NCBI GenBank assembly: GCA_016794465.1
Contig: JAEUKA010000070.1
Span: 101,477 to 165,476 of the forward strand
Source of the DNA: Myxococcales bacterium
Lineage (GTDB): Bacteria; Myxococcota_A; Polyangia; Palsa-1104; JAEUJZ01
Length of the DNA stretch: 64,000 nucleotides
Direction of reading: 5' to 3'
The number at the start of each line of letters is the position of its first letter. Position 1 is the first letter of the stretch. Under the pieces are notes generated by a model, which was not told the origin of the DNA, did not search any database, and saw only the letters and a list, made by a program, of their open reading frames with translations. Below, piece after piece: positions 41,558 to 52,384 of the stretch. The translations under genes and the position numbers were made by a program.

Positions 41558-43036
41558 ATGAGCTCGCGAACACTTCCTGGCTGGCTGCTGGGGCTTTTGG
41601 CTGTGGCGCTTTGGACCAGCTGTAGCTGGGTCTTCGATGACAGTGCGCCGGAGCTGCCGCTGGTTGGGGAGCGGCCGGTGATGGAGCGCTTTTTTAAGCT
41701 CAATGGGAAGACGGCGCGCGATGCGTTTGTGCTGCTGGATGCAGGCGACAAGCCGTGGGCGCTGATTCCGGAGCTGCCCGAGCTTCCGCCTGGTCTGCCC
41801 GACGGGATTACTCTGCCCAACCTGCCCGAGAGCGTGCGTTTGGTGCGACTCGATCCGCAGGAAGATCCCGCGACAGCGACGACCTATCCTTCGCAGTACC
41901 TGGCGCTTACGGGGCGGGCGGCCTACATCATGGTGGTGCCGGGGCTGCTGGACCCGTCGCTGAAGGACAAGTCGGTGCTGCTGACGCGGGTGCGTCCCGG
42001 TGAGCCGCCGCAGCTGGTGGGCAAGTTTCCCGAGGGAACGCCGCAGCTACTGCTGAGCAGCAACGAGCGGACCGGCGTGATGCTGTCGGTGAGCAGCAAG
42101 AGCAAGAGCCTGCGGATCTTTCGACTGGATGGCTCGGCGGAGCCGCGCGAGCTGCCGATTCCCGATGGAGTGGACCCGGCTAAGCCGCTCGAAAAGGGGC
42201 GATTCCAGCTCGATGCGACCGGTGAGCGACTGATCGTGCAAGACGGCAACGATCTTGTGACGGTCTACGAAACCCTGGCAAGTGGCGGTCAGAAGTCGCT
42301 GGGTAAGCAGCTGCGAACCTGGATTCTCGACAGTCGGCAGACGGCGCTGCTGTTGTGTGGGGAAGGTGGGCTGGTGCGGTTGCCGCTGGATGGCTCGGCG
42401 GCGCGGGTGCTGGACCAAGCGCCGTGCTCGACGGAGATCTTGCGGACGGTGTCGATATCGGGACAGCGGGTGGTGCTGTACAAGAGCGGCGAGGGACTGC
42501 GTCAGGTTGGCGAGGACGGCACAACTTCTCCGTCGCTGCGACTCGAATCGGTGGGTCAGTTGCTGGCGATCGGGCCGGCCTATGAGCTGCTCTACTCGAC
42601 CGACTCGGCGCTGACCTATGGCGCGGGGATTGGCAGTGGCTGGCTTCACGACGTGCAGGTGATGGAGCGCGGTCGTCGACCGATCTGGTCAGGCGATCGA
42701 CGGCGGCTGCGTTACCTGGAGTGGGCGGCGCGATCGGACAGCGCAGGCGACTTTCACTCGCGGCTGCTGGCGACGGGAGACGTGCTGCGGCTGGCCCGGA
42801 ACGTGCGCGTGTGGAGTGAGCTTCCCGACGGGCGAGTGCTGGCGGTGAGCAACGCGGTCCCCAAGGGCGCCCACAACCGCATCATCGTCATCGACGAAGC
42901 CACCGAGCAGGCCCGCTGGGTCGCCGATAGCTCGCGGGATTTTCTGCCGATCGCGGGGACGACGGATCTGTTGGTCAAGGTCGTTGTCGGTCAGACCGGC
43001 TGGGACATCCGTCGCGTGCCGATCCCAGCTCGGTAG
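41558..43036 (+). CDS. Secreted protein or lipoprotein of unknown function, beta-propeller-like
   Basis: The product has 492 residues. A signal-type start (MSSRTLPGWLLGLLAVALWT) ends in SC, a weak lipobox because Trp occupies the -3 position. The mature part is rich in short beta-strand patterns such as RLVRLDP, LLLTRVRPGEPPQLVGKFPE, LRIFRLDGSAEPRELP and IIVIDEATEQARWVADSS. These look like degenerate propeller blades, of the kind used for reporting values rather than catalysis. Few Cys and no catalytic motif are visible. It stands alone between the rpsI terminator and an AT-rich gap. I do not recognise the family. Confidence 0.75.
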   Translation: MSSRTLPGWLLGLLAVALWTSCSWVFDDSAPELPLVGERPVMERFFKLNGKTARDAFVLLDAGDKPWALIPELPELPPGLPDGITLPNLPESVRLVRLDPQEDPATATTYPSQYLALTGRAAYIMVVPGLLDPSLKDKSVLLTRVRPGEPPQLVGKFPEGTPQLLLSSNERTGVMLSVSSKSKSLRIFRLDGSAEPRELPIPDGVDPAKPLEKGRFQLDATGERLIVQDGNDLVTVYETLASGGQKSLGKQLRTWILDSRQTALLLCGEGGLVRLPLDGSAARVLDQAPCSTEILRTVSISGQRVVLYKSGEGLRQVGEDGTTSPSLRLESVGQLLAIGPAYELLYSTDSALTYGAGIGSGWLHDVQVMERGRRPIWSGDRRRLRYLEWAARSDSAGDFHSRLLATGDVLRLARNVRVWSELPDGRVLAVSNAVPKGAHNRIIVIDEATEQARWVADSSRDFLPIAGTTDLLVKVVVGQTGWDIRRVPIPAR

Positions 43037-43264
43037 CGCATTTGCCGATATCCTGAAATCTTATATTGAAAATAAGACTTGATAACTTGCCGGAGTGATT
43101 ATTTGATTGGAAGCCGCAATGAGAACCTAGAATCTCATTGGCATTTATACCGCCGGAACAGCTGGCTTGGACCTGTGGTTGTCGACGGACTTGTCACCGT
43201 CTGTCTTCACAGGGTCTACATCGTAACAGCGTCGGTGTGTATGCGGAGAGAACGGGATATTTGA

Positions 43265-43295
43265 TTGACAGGTATTTGTCGTATTGATTTATGAT
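43265..43295 (+). promoter_or_regulatory. Candidate promoter for the Cys-repeat protein
   Basis: TTGACA at 43265-43270 and TATGAT at 43290-43295 are separated by 19 bases, slightly long. They lie 30 bases before ATG 43325, whose ribosome-binding site GGGGGAGG is at 43315-43322. The 288-base gap 43037-43324 is markedly more AT-rich than its surroundings and has no credible gene. Confidence 0.5.
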
Positions 43296-43324
43296 CGCAG
43301 TAACCACTAGGAAGGGGGGAGGCA

Positions 43325-45913
43325 ATGCAGAAAAAACGCTATGTATGGTCTATTTTGCCGGGTTTGTTTTTGCTGATTGGTGTCGTCGCTGGTTACGGCT
43401 CAGGCTGTAACGGAACCGTGGTCGGTCCCGAGGACGAGATACCAACCGTTGACAACGATGCCTTCGACCCAAACGGTGACGGCGGCGGCACCGGAGAGGT
43501 GACCTGCGCAACGCTCAATGCCAACTGCGGCCTCGTGGAGGACGGCAAGGGCGGGACGCTCGACTGCGGAACTTGCACGGCTCCGCAGACCTGTGGCGGC
43601 GGCGGCACCTTCTTCCAGTGTGGTGGCTCTTCGGGCTGCGTGCCGAAGACGACCGCCCAGGCCTGCGCGGTGGTCAACGCCAACTGCGGCGAGGCGGCCG
43701 ATGGCTGTGGTGGCACGGTCAACTGCGGATCCTGTACGGCGCCGCAGACCTGCGGCGGCGGTGGCACTGCATTCCAGTGTGGCTCGGGCGGTGGAACCTG
43801 TACGCCGACGACCTGCGCGGCGCTCAAGTCCAACTGCGGCATGATCGGCGATGGCTGCGGCGGAACCCTGAACTGTGGAACCTGTACGGCGCCGCAGACC
43901 TGTGGCGGCGGCGGAACGGCCGGTACGTGTGGCCAGCCGATGTGTACTCCGATCGCGAGCTGCGCGGCTGCGAACGCCAACTGTGGCTTCGTCGGTGACG
44001 GCTGTGGCGGCATCATCGGTGGAGCGACGGGCCCCGGCTGCGGCAGCTGTCCTTCGGGTCAGACCTGCGGTGGCGCGGGCATGGCGAACAAGTGTGGAGT
44101 GCCGGCTCCCGTCTGCCAAAACCTGTGTCTAAAGCAAGTGAAGTGCGACGGTGGATCGACGACGCTCACTGGCACTGTGACGGCGCCGGGGCATGACAAC
44201 ACCGCGACCTGGGGCACTCCCGACCCGATTCCCAATGCGCTGGTGTATGTACCGAACGGAACGGTGATGCCGTTTACCGCAGGCGTGACCTGTGATCAGT
44301 GCGGCTCGGATGTGTCGGGCTCGCCGCTGGTCAGCACCACTACGGGCATCGACGGCAAGTTCACTCTCACCGATGTTCCGTGCGGAGTTCCGATTCCGGT
44401 CGTCGTTCAGCTGGGACGTTGGCGGCGCCAGATTACCGTTCCGGCGGTGGCCTGCTGCTCGACGACAGCGCTGACCACGGCGCAGACTCGCTTGCCGCGC
44501 AACAAGACGGAAGGCGACATTCCCAAGATCGCGGTGGTCACTGGCTCGGCGGACCCGATGGAGTGCGTGCTGCCCAAGATCGGCATCGACACCACCGAGT
44601 TTACCGAGGCCAACGGCACCGGTCGTGTCAACTTCTTCCGCGCCAACGGCGCCACCATCAGTGGGGCGACCCCGACGGCGGCGAGCTTGTTTGCCGACCT
44701 CAACACGATGAAGAAGTACGACCTCATCATCCTCGACTGCGAGGGCGGTGCGGCGGACAAGTCGTCGTACTACAACAACCTCCTCAACTACACGGCGGCC
44801 GGTGGTCGTATCTACGTGACGCACTACGGCTACTCGTTCCTGCACGGGCGGTATCAGACGGCTCCTCCGGCGCTGAACACCGCGTGGGATGCGACGGCGA
44901 CGTGGAAGGTGGATCAGACCTCGCCGCCCAACCAGAACGCGATCATTGACCAGAGCTTCCCCAAGGGTAAGACCTTTGCGACGTGGCTGAAGAACGTCGC
45001 GGGCGGCACGCTGGGGCAGATTCCGGTGACGCAGGTTCGCCACGACTTCGATGCGGTGATTGCTCCGTCGCAGCAGTGGATGTACGGGACGCAGCTGACG
45101 AGCACCAAGTTCGGCAACTTCCCGATGCACTACACCTTCAACACCCCGGTGGGCGCGATGCCGGCCAACCAGTGCGGACGCGTAATGTACAGCGACTTCC
45201 ACGTCAGCACCGGCGCGTCGGGCACGGGCACCTTCCCGGCGGAGTGTAACCTTGGCACCGGCAAGCCTCTGACGGCGCAGGAGAAGGTCCTCGAGTACAT
45301 GCTGTTCGACCTGACCTCGTGCATCAAGGCCGACGTGCCGATGTGTACGCCGAAGACGTGCGCGATGCAGGGCTTCAACTGCGGTCAGCAGGGCGATGGC
45401 TGCGGCGGCATCCTCAACTGCGGCAGCTGCACCTCGCCGAACATCTGCGGTGGTGGCGGCGTTCCGGGCGTCTGCGGCGGTGCGTGCACTCCGCTGACCT
45501 GCGCGGGCCTGGGTTATATGTGTGGCACGACCGCGAACGGCTGCGGTGGCACGCTCAACTGTGGTACCTGCACGGCGCCTCAGGTCTGCGGCGGTGGCGG
45601 CGCGGGCAAGTGCGGCACGGGTGCTTGCATCCCGAAGACCTGCGCGAACCTGGGCCTGATGTGCGGAGCGGCGGGCGATGGCTGCGGCGGCACGCTCAAC
45701 TGCGGCAGCTGCCCAGCGGGTCAGACCTGCGGCGGCGGCGGCGTCTCGGGAGCTTGCGGCGTCATCTCGTGCACGCCTCGGACCTGCGCCTCGGTCGGCG
45801 CGGAGTGCGGCACCATCGGTGATGGCTGCGGCGCCACGCTCAACTGCGGCATGTGCGCGGCCAACGCCAGCTGCGGTGTCTTCACTCCCAACAAGTGCGG
45901 CGTCGTCGGCTAG
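43325..45913 (+). CDS. Large surface protein with eight Cys-rich repeats flanking a central domain
   Basis: The product has 862 residues. A signal segment (VWSILPGLFLLIGVVAGYGS) ends at GSGC, a possible lipobox. Four Cys-rich repeats of about 45-55 residues (60-270) each carry the core DGCGGTLNCGTCTAPQTCGG. A central domain (275-670) contains a carboxypeptidase-regulatory-like module (GIDGKFTLTDVPCGVPIPVV) and an alpha/beta-like region (IAVVTGSADP, YDLIILDCEGG, GGRIYVTHYGYSFLHGRYQ). Four more repeats end the protein. With eight or so Cys per repeat it must be heavily disulphide-bonded and extracellular. Such repeats occur in large myxobacterial surface proteins, but I cannot assign a function. 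Confidence 0.85.
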   Translation: MQKKRYVWSILPGLFLLIGVVAGYGSGCNGTVVGPEDEIPTVDNDAFDPNGDGGGTGEVTCATLNANCGLVEDGKGGTLDCGTCTAPQTCGGGGTFFQCGGSSGCVPKTTAQACAVVNANCGEAADGCGGTVNCGSCTAPQTCGGGGTAFQCGSGGGTCTPTTCAALKSNCGMIGDGCGGTLNCGTCTAPQTCGGGGTAGTCGQPMCTPIASCAAANANCGFVGDGCGGIIGGATGPGCGSCPSGQTCGGAGMANKCGVPAPVCQNLCLKQVKCDGGSTTLTGTVTAPGHDNTATWGTPDPIPNALVYVPNGTVMPFTAGVTCDQCGSDVSGSPLVSTTTGIDGKFTLTDVPCGVPIPVVVQLGRWRRQITVPAVACCSTTALTTAQTRLPRNKTEGDIPKIAVVTGSADPMECVLPKIGIDTTEFTEANGTGRVNFFRANGATISGATPTAASLFADLNTMKKYDLIILDCEGGAADKSSYYNNLLNYTAAGGRIYVTHYGYSFLHGRYQTAPPALNTAWDATATWKVDQTSPPNQNAIIDQSFPKGKTFATWLKNVAGGTLGQIPVTQVRHDFDAVIAPSQQWMYGTQLTSTKFGNFPMHYTFNTPVGAMPANQCGRVMYSDFHVSTGASGTGTFPAECNLGTGKPLTAQEKVLEYMLFDLTSCIKADVPMCTPKTCAMQGFNCGQQGDGCGGILNCGSCTSPNICGGGGVPGVCGGACTPLTCAGLGYMCGTTANGCGGTLNCGTCTAPQVCGGGGAGKCGTGACIPKTCANLGLMCGAAGDGCGGTLNCGSCPAGQTCGGGGVSGACGVISCTPRTCASVGAECGTIGDGCGATLNCGMCAANASCGVFTPNKCGVVG

Positions 45914-45917
45914 TTCG

Positions 45918-48020
<2,103 letters not shown>

Positions 48021-48127
48021 GGTTCACCTCGGGTTAGCGCGAGAGGCTAACTCGACTTTCGGCCGTGCGGACTACGAAGCGAAGGGAGCGAGGGAAATGG
48101 GCTGGGCTGGGGGCGAGTCGGACGCGG

Positions 48128-48472
48128 CTACTCGTGGCCTTGCTGCTTGTTGTCGTCGTCTTTTTTGCCGAGGCTGTCGTCCTTGGGCTTTTCGCCCTCG
48201 TCGAGCATGCCCTTCTTGCGCTTGCGATCTCGGTCGGCCACGGTCAGGGTGTCCATCGGCGGCTTGTCATTCACCCAGTGCGACATCACCGACGCCGCTG
48301 ACTGCGCTGCCTGCGCCGAGACTTTGGCCCCCGAGTCCCCCGACAGGTGAATCGGCGCTGCCGCGATGTTGAGCTGATCGTCGTCGGCGCCGCGCTTTTT
48401 CTTGCCCAGCTCGGTGGACTTAAAAGCGGCCAGCAGCGGGTTTTCTTTCTTATGTTCCATATCGTGCGACAT
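48128..48472 (-). CDS. Small hydrophilic protein of unknown function
   Basis: The product has 114 residues, starting MSHDMEHKKENPLLAAFKST, with no signal or membrane span. It is very charged and ends in a Lys/Asp/Gln-rich tail. The central part (QLNIAAAPIHLSGDSGAKVS) is the only ordered-looking stretch. The start is supported by AAGGTG eight bases upstream. It is divergent from the helicase gene at 48575. Codon use fits its neighbours, so it is probably real, but I recognise no family. Confidence 0.6.
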   Translation of the reverse strand: MSHDMEHKKENPLLAAFKSTELGKKKRGADDDQLNIAAAPIHLSGDSGAKVSAQAAQSAASVMSHWVNDKPPMDTLTVADRDRKRKKGMLDEGEKPKDDSLGKKDDDNKQQGHE

Positions 48473-48574
48473 CGCCTGTTCACCTTGGCATCGGCACGGA
48501 TGCTTATCCAGGTTATCGGGGTTCCAATAAAATAGGTGCGACGCGTCGCTGTCTGAGGCATAACCCCAGGGCCG

Positions 48575-51088
48575 ATGCCCAAGCCCGAGTCGCTCAACCC
48601 TGCCCAGTGGGAAGCCGTCTACCACCACGAAGGGCCGCTGCTCATCTTAGCGGGTGCGGGGTCAGGCAAGACGCGGGTCATCACCTATCGCTTGGCCGAG
48701 CTTCTGCGGCGAGGCGTGTCTTCGCAGCGGCTGCTGGTCGTCACCTTCACCAACAAAGCGGCGGCGGAGCTGCGGCACCGGGTTTCGAGCCTGCTTCAGC
48801 AAGACGCAGCGGATCGCGAGCTGTCGCCCGAACAGTCGCCCGAACAGTCCCCAGAACAGTCCCCCGAGCTACCGCGCTGGATTGGCACCTTTCACGCAAT
48901 TGGGGCGCGGCTTTTGCGACGACTGGCGAGCTATGCCGGGCTGCCGCAGAGCTTTCCGATCCTCGATGAAGACGACACGCTGAAGGTCTGCAAGGAGCTG
49001 ATTGCCGAGGCGCAGCTTGACGAGCGACTGCTGCCGCCCCGGGCGCTGCGGGCCCACATCGATCGCGCCAAGAACCAGGGACTGCTGGCCGAGGAGTACC
49101 AGGGCAGCGACTATTTTTCCGACCTCGTGCGCAAGCTCTACCTGCGCTACGAGGCGCGGCTGAAACAGCTCGGCGCGGCGGACTTTGGCGACCTGCTGCT
49201 GCTGCCGGTGCGGATTGCCGAGCGCGAGCCGAGTGTGCGGGCGCTGCTGGCGTGCCGCTTCGATCACGTCCTCGTCGATGAGTTTCAAGACGTAAACACG
49301 GTGCAGTATCGGCTGCTCAAGCTGCTCGCCGAAAAGAGCCGCAACCTGGCCGTGGTCGGGGATGACGATCAGGCGATCTACGGCTGGCGCGGGGCCGACG
49401 TGCGGCTGCTGCTTCACTTTCAGCACGACTGGCCCGATGCCCGCATCGTCAAGCTGGAGGAAAACTATCGCAGCTCGCAGGTGATCTTGGACGCGGCCCA
49501 CGCGGTGGTGTCGCGCAACGAAGATCGGCACGAAAAGCGGCTGTATACCCAGCGCGACGGCGGCGATCCGGTGGTGTTTCTGCGCACCCGCGACGATCGC
49601 TCCGAGGCGCAGTTTGTGGTCGGGACGATCCTGCGAATGCAGGCCGAGGAGGGCTACTTCCCCGAGGACTTCGCCGTCATCTACCGCACCAATGCCCAGT
49701 CGCTGCGCTTCGAGGAGACGCTGCAAGCTGCCGGGCTGCCGTTCTCGCTGCTTGGGGGGACGCGCTTCTTCGAGCGGGCCGAGATCAAAGATGTCCTGAG
49801 CTATCTGCGACTGTGTCAAAACCCCGACGATGAGCTGGCGCTGCGGCGGGTCATCAACGTGCCGGCGCGGCAGCTCGGGCAGGCGACGGTCGATAAGCTC
49901 CTCCAGCGGTCGAAAGAGAGTGGCCAGTCGCTGTGGCAGGTGATCCAGGCGGCAGCATCGCCCACGACCGGCGGTGGGCTTTTGTCGGCGAAGAAGGCCA
50001 AGGATCTGGCGCGGTTTGTGACGCTGATCGAGCAGCTGCGGGAGCGGGCCGAGCAGCTGTCGGTGTCGGCGCTGGCAGCTGAGGTGCTGGATCGGACCGG
50101 CTATCGGCTGATGCTCAGCACGGCGTCGCCCGAGGATGAGGCGCGGCAGCAGAACCTCGACGCGATGCTGGGCTCGATGGCCGAGGAAGAGCGGGCGGCG
50201 CTGGAGGCACTGGAGCAGCAGCAGAGCCAGCCGCCCCCCGATGAAGGCAGTGCGCTCTTGTGGGAAGAGCTGCGGCCTCTCCAGCTCGGCGACTACCTGT
50301 CGCGGGTGGCACTTCAGACCGATGAGGAGTCGGGGCAGCGTGGCCGAGGGGTGCAGCTGATGACCGCGCACGTTGCCAAGGGCCTGGAGTTTCAGGTGGT
50401 GTTCGTGACCGGGCTTGAAGAGGGGCTGTTTCCCTCGGTGCGGTCGGGCGTGCCGTCCCTGCGCGACAGTGAAGACGATCGGGTGGTCGAGGAGCGGCGG
50501 CTCTGCTACGTGGCGATGACGCGGGCGAAGGTGCAGCTGTTTCTGACCTCGGCGCGGCAGCGGCGCCTGTGGGGTCCGGACATTCGCCCGATGGAGGTCA
50601 GCCGCTTCCTCCGTGCGATACCCCGCCGCCTGCTCATCGGCTCGCCGATAGAGGATACGGAGCTGCCACCTGAAGCGGGCTCGCCTGGGATCTCCGAACG
50701 ACATCGGAGGGATGAATCCGACCGCGCAGAGCCGCCAAAGCGGGATCAGGTGGCGTTGGTTCGGGCCCAGCTTGCGGGTCGGATCTCCGATTCGGATCGG
50801 AAGCCACAGTCGGGGGAGCCAGACCCGGTCGATCATGCCGGTGGGGCAGGTTTGGCGTCCGCACCCGATCCCGAGCTGCGGGTCGAGTATGACGGTGACG
50901 TGGCGCCCCCGCGCGGTCAGCCGGTCAGACATGCAAGTCTTGGGCTCGGGCGAATCGTGGCGATCTCCGGCGGGGACCACAAGCCAGTCGCCCAGGTGCA
51001 GTTCCAGAGCGGTCGGCAGTGCGCGGTCGATCTGCGCCATCTGACCGTGCTGCGCCGCGACGAGGCGAGCGACCTGGAGGACCTGTAA
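48575..51088 (+). CDS. UvrD/PcrA-type ATP-dependent 3'-5' DNA helicase
   Basis: This 837-aa superfamily 1 helicase carries motif I AGAGSGKT, Ia TFTNKAAAEL, II DEFQD, III GDDDQAIYGWRGADV, IV-like ENYRSSQ, V LMTAHVAKGLEFQVVFVTGL and VI RLCYVAMTRAK. It unwinds DNA in repair and replication restart. Two features are particular: a tandem SPEQ stretch (residues about 84-97) inserted in domain 1A, and a C-terminal Tudor/SH3-like tail (GQPVRHASLGLGRIVAISGG ... VQFQSGRQ) such as PcrA uses to bind RNA polymerase. The downstream DUF2062 gene starts four bases after its stop. Confidence 0.95.
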   Translation: MPKPESLNPAQWEAVYHHEGPLLILAGAGSGKTRVITYRLAELLRRGVSSQRLLVVTFTNKAAAELRHRVSSLLQQDAADRELSPEQSPEQSPEQSPELPRWIGTFHAIGARLLRRLASYAGLPQSFPILDEDDTLKVCKELIAEAQLDERLLPPRALRAHIDRAKNQGLLAEEYQGSDYFSDLVRKLYLRYEARLKQLGAADFGDLLLLPVRIAEREPSVRALLACRFDHVLVDEFQDVNTVQYRLLKLLAEKSRNLAVVGDDDQAIYGWRGADVRLLLHFQHDWPDARIVKLEENYRSSQVILDAAHAVVSRNEDRHEKRLYTQRDGGDPVVFLRTRDDRSEAQFVVGTILRMQAEEGYFPEDFAVIYRTNAQSLRFEETLQAAGLPFSLLGGTRFFERAEIKDVLSYLRLCQNPDDELALRRVINVPARQLGQATVDKLLQRSKESGQSLWQVIQAAASPTTGGGLLSAKKAKDLARFVTLIEQLRERAEQLSVSALAAEVLDRTGYRLMLSTASPEDEARQQNLDAMLGSMAEEERAALEALEQQQSQPPPDEGSALLWEELRPLQLGDYLSRVALQTDEESGQRGRGVQLMTAHVAKGLEFQVVFVTGLEEGLFPSVRSGVPSLRDSEDDRVVEERRLCYVAMTRAKVQLFLTSARQRRLWGPDIRPMEVSRFLRAIPRRLLIGSPIEDTELPPEAGSPGISERHRRDESDRAEPPKRDQVALVRAQLAGRISDSDRKPQSGEPDPVDHAGGAGLASAPDPELRVEYDGDVAPPRGQPVRHASLGLGRIVAISGGDHKPVAQVQFQSGRQCAVDLRHLTVLRRDEASDLEDL
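48824..48867 (+). repeat. 12-bp tandem repeats encoding SPEQ in the helicase gene
   Basis: About three and a half 12-base units (TCGCCCGAACAG and close variants) encode SPEQ-SPEQ-SPEQ-SPEL. They lie in an expected surface loop between motifs Ia and Ib. Because the unit is a multiple of three, slippage would only vary the loop length. Confidence 0.85.
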
Positions 51089-51091
51089 CCG

Positions 51092-52228
51092 ATGGCCGGG
51101 CTGCGGGCGCGCGTACACGAGCTTTCACGGCTCATCTTGGCTCAGCATCGCAGTCCGCTGCGGGTGGCGCTGGCGCTGTGGCTGGGCCTGGTCGTCGGCT
51201 GCACCCCGACCTTTGGCTTTCAGATCTTCCTCTGCATTGGCCTGTCGCAGCTGCTGCGCCTGAACCTGCCGATCCTGTATGCCGCCGCGAACATCTCGAT
51301 TCCGCCGATGATTCCGCTGCTGGGCTTTGTGTCGGTGCAGCTGGGCGAGCGGCTGCTGCGCGGTCGCTGGGTCACGCTGTCGGCCAGCCACTTTGCCGCC
51401 GCCACGCTGCGCGACAGCCTCCATCGCTTCTTCTGGGCCTGGCTGCTCGGTGGGGTGATCTTGGGGTCGCTGCTCGGGCTCTTCATCGGCGGGCCGGTCT
51501 ACCTGTGGCTGCGGCGGCGGGCGACGCGGCAGCCGGCTGGGGATGCCGATGCGGCGGCAGACGGACTCGACGCGGTGATCGCGCGGGCGACCGAGCGCTA
51601 TGCCTTTGCCCACCCGCGCTATCGCTACTACGCGCGCTGGAAGTATCGGCTCGACCCGGTGTATCGGGCGCTGTGCCAGCGAGTGCCTACGAACGCCTCG
51701 GTCGTCGATCTGGGCTGTGGGCTGGGGATGCTGCCGATTGCGCTCGCTGAGGCGGGGCGGGGCCGAGAGCTGCTCGGGCTGGACTGGGATGCTGACAAGG
51801 TCGCGGTCGGTCAGCGGGCGGCGGCGGGGCTGGCCCAGGTGACGCTGCAGCGGGCCGACATCCACCAGGGCGAGCTGCCCGCGTGCGAGGTCGTGACGCT
51901 CATCGACGTGCTCCACTACTACCAGCCGGCGCGGCAGGACGCGCTGCTCGGGCGGATTGCGGCGGCGCTGCGACCGGGGGGGCTGCTGCTGATTCGCGAG
52001 ACGGACCCGGCGGGGCGGGGTGGGGCCGGGCTGACGCGGCTCATCGAGCGGGCGATGGTGCGGTTCGGCTGGAACCTCGGGCCGCAGGTGGCGTATCGCT
52101 CGCTGGACGAGCTGGCGGCGGCGCTGACCCAGCTGGGCTTCGCGGTCGTAAAGACCGAGCTGGCCGCCACCACCCACCCCGGCAACGTCCTCCTCACCTG
52201 CCAGCTCCCCGACGCCAAACCCAGCTAG
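51092..52228 (+). CDS. DUF2062 membrane domain fused to a class I SAM-dependent methyltransferase
   Basis: The product has 378 residues. Residues 1-150 form a DUF2062-type domain with three or more hydrophobic segments (LALWLGLVVGCTPTFGFQIF, ANISIPPMIPLLGFVSVQLG, WAWLLGGVILGSLLGLFIGG). The rest is a methyltransferase: SAM-binding motif I VVDLGCGLGMLPIAL near 205, the acidic residue after the second strand in LLGLDWDADKV, the IDVLHYY motif IV region and ALRPGGLLLIRETDP. The fusion suggests methylation of a membrane-embedded or lipid substrate, an inference. It is four bases downstream of the helicase and probably in the same transcript, followed by a 21-bp minisatellite. Confidence 0.85.
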   Translation: MAGLRARVHELSRLILAQHRSPLRVALALWLGLVVGCTPTFGFQIFLCIGLSQLLRLNLPILYAAANISIPPMIPLLGFVSVQLGERLLRGRWVTLSASHFAAATLRDSLHRFFWAWLLGGVILGSLLGLFIGGPVYLWLRRRATRQPAGDADAAADGLDAVIARATERYAFAHPRYRYYARWKYRLDPVYRALCQRVPTNASVVDLGCGLGMLPIALAEAGRGRELLGLDWDADKVAVGQRAAAGLAQVTLQRADIHQGELPACEVVTLIDVLHYYQPARQDALLGRIAAALRPGGLLLIRETDPAGRGGAGLTRLIERAMVRFGWNLGPQVAYRSLDELAAALTQLGFAVVKTELAATTHPGNVLLTCQLPDAKPS

Positions 52229-52237
52229 CCAGCCGTT

Positions 52238-52384
52238 CATGCGGAGGGCTCGTCATGGCATGCGGAGGGCTCGTCATGGCGTGCGGAGGGGTCGTCATGA
52301 GATGCGGACCCGCTGTCATGAGATGCGGACCCGCTGTCATGAGATGACGAGGCGCTGGGATGGGATGACGAGGCGCTGCTAGCT
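52238..52384 (+). repeat. Minisatellite of seven 21-bp units between convergent genes
   Basis: Seven head-to-tail units of exactly 21 bases lie in three sequence classes: three units with GCGGAGGG, two identical ones with GCGGACCCGCTG and two with GACGAGGCGCTG. They fill the space between the methyltransferase stop (52228) and the stop of the convergent ADYC lipoprotein gene (52383). Read on the plus strand, every unit starts ATG or GTG and stays in frame, giving a 47-codon frame from 52239 to a TAG at 52380-52382 with Arg-rich heptads such as MRRARHG and MRTRCHE. I see no ribosome-binding site for it, so expression is doubtful. No IS ends or CRISPR spacers are present. Confidence 0.9.

Noticed and set aside
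43079..43264. Open frame of 61 codons in the AT-rich gap
   Set aside because: No ribosome-binding site, no conserved-looking sequence, and composition like the surrounding intergenic DNA.
52238..52384. Possible CRISPR array
   Set aside because: Units are contiguous 21-bp repeats without unique spacers, and no cas genes are present. It is a minisatellite.
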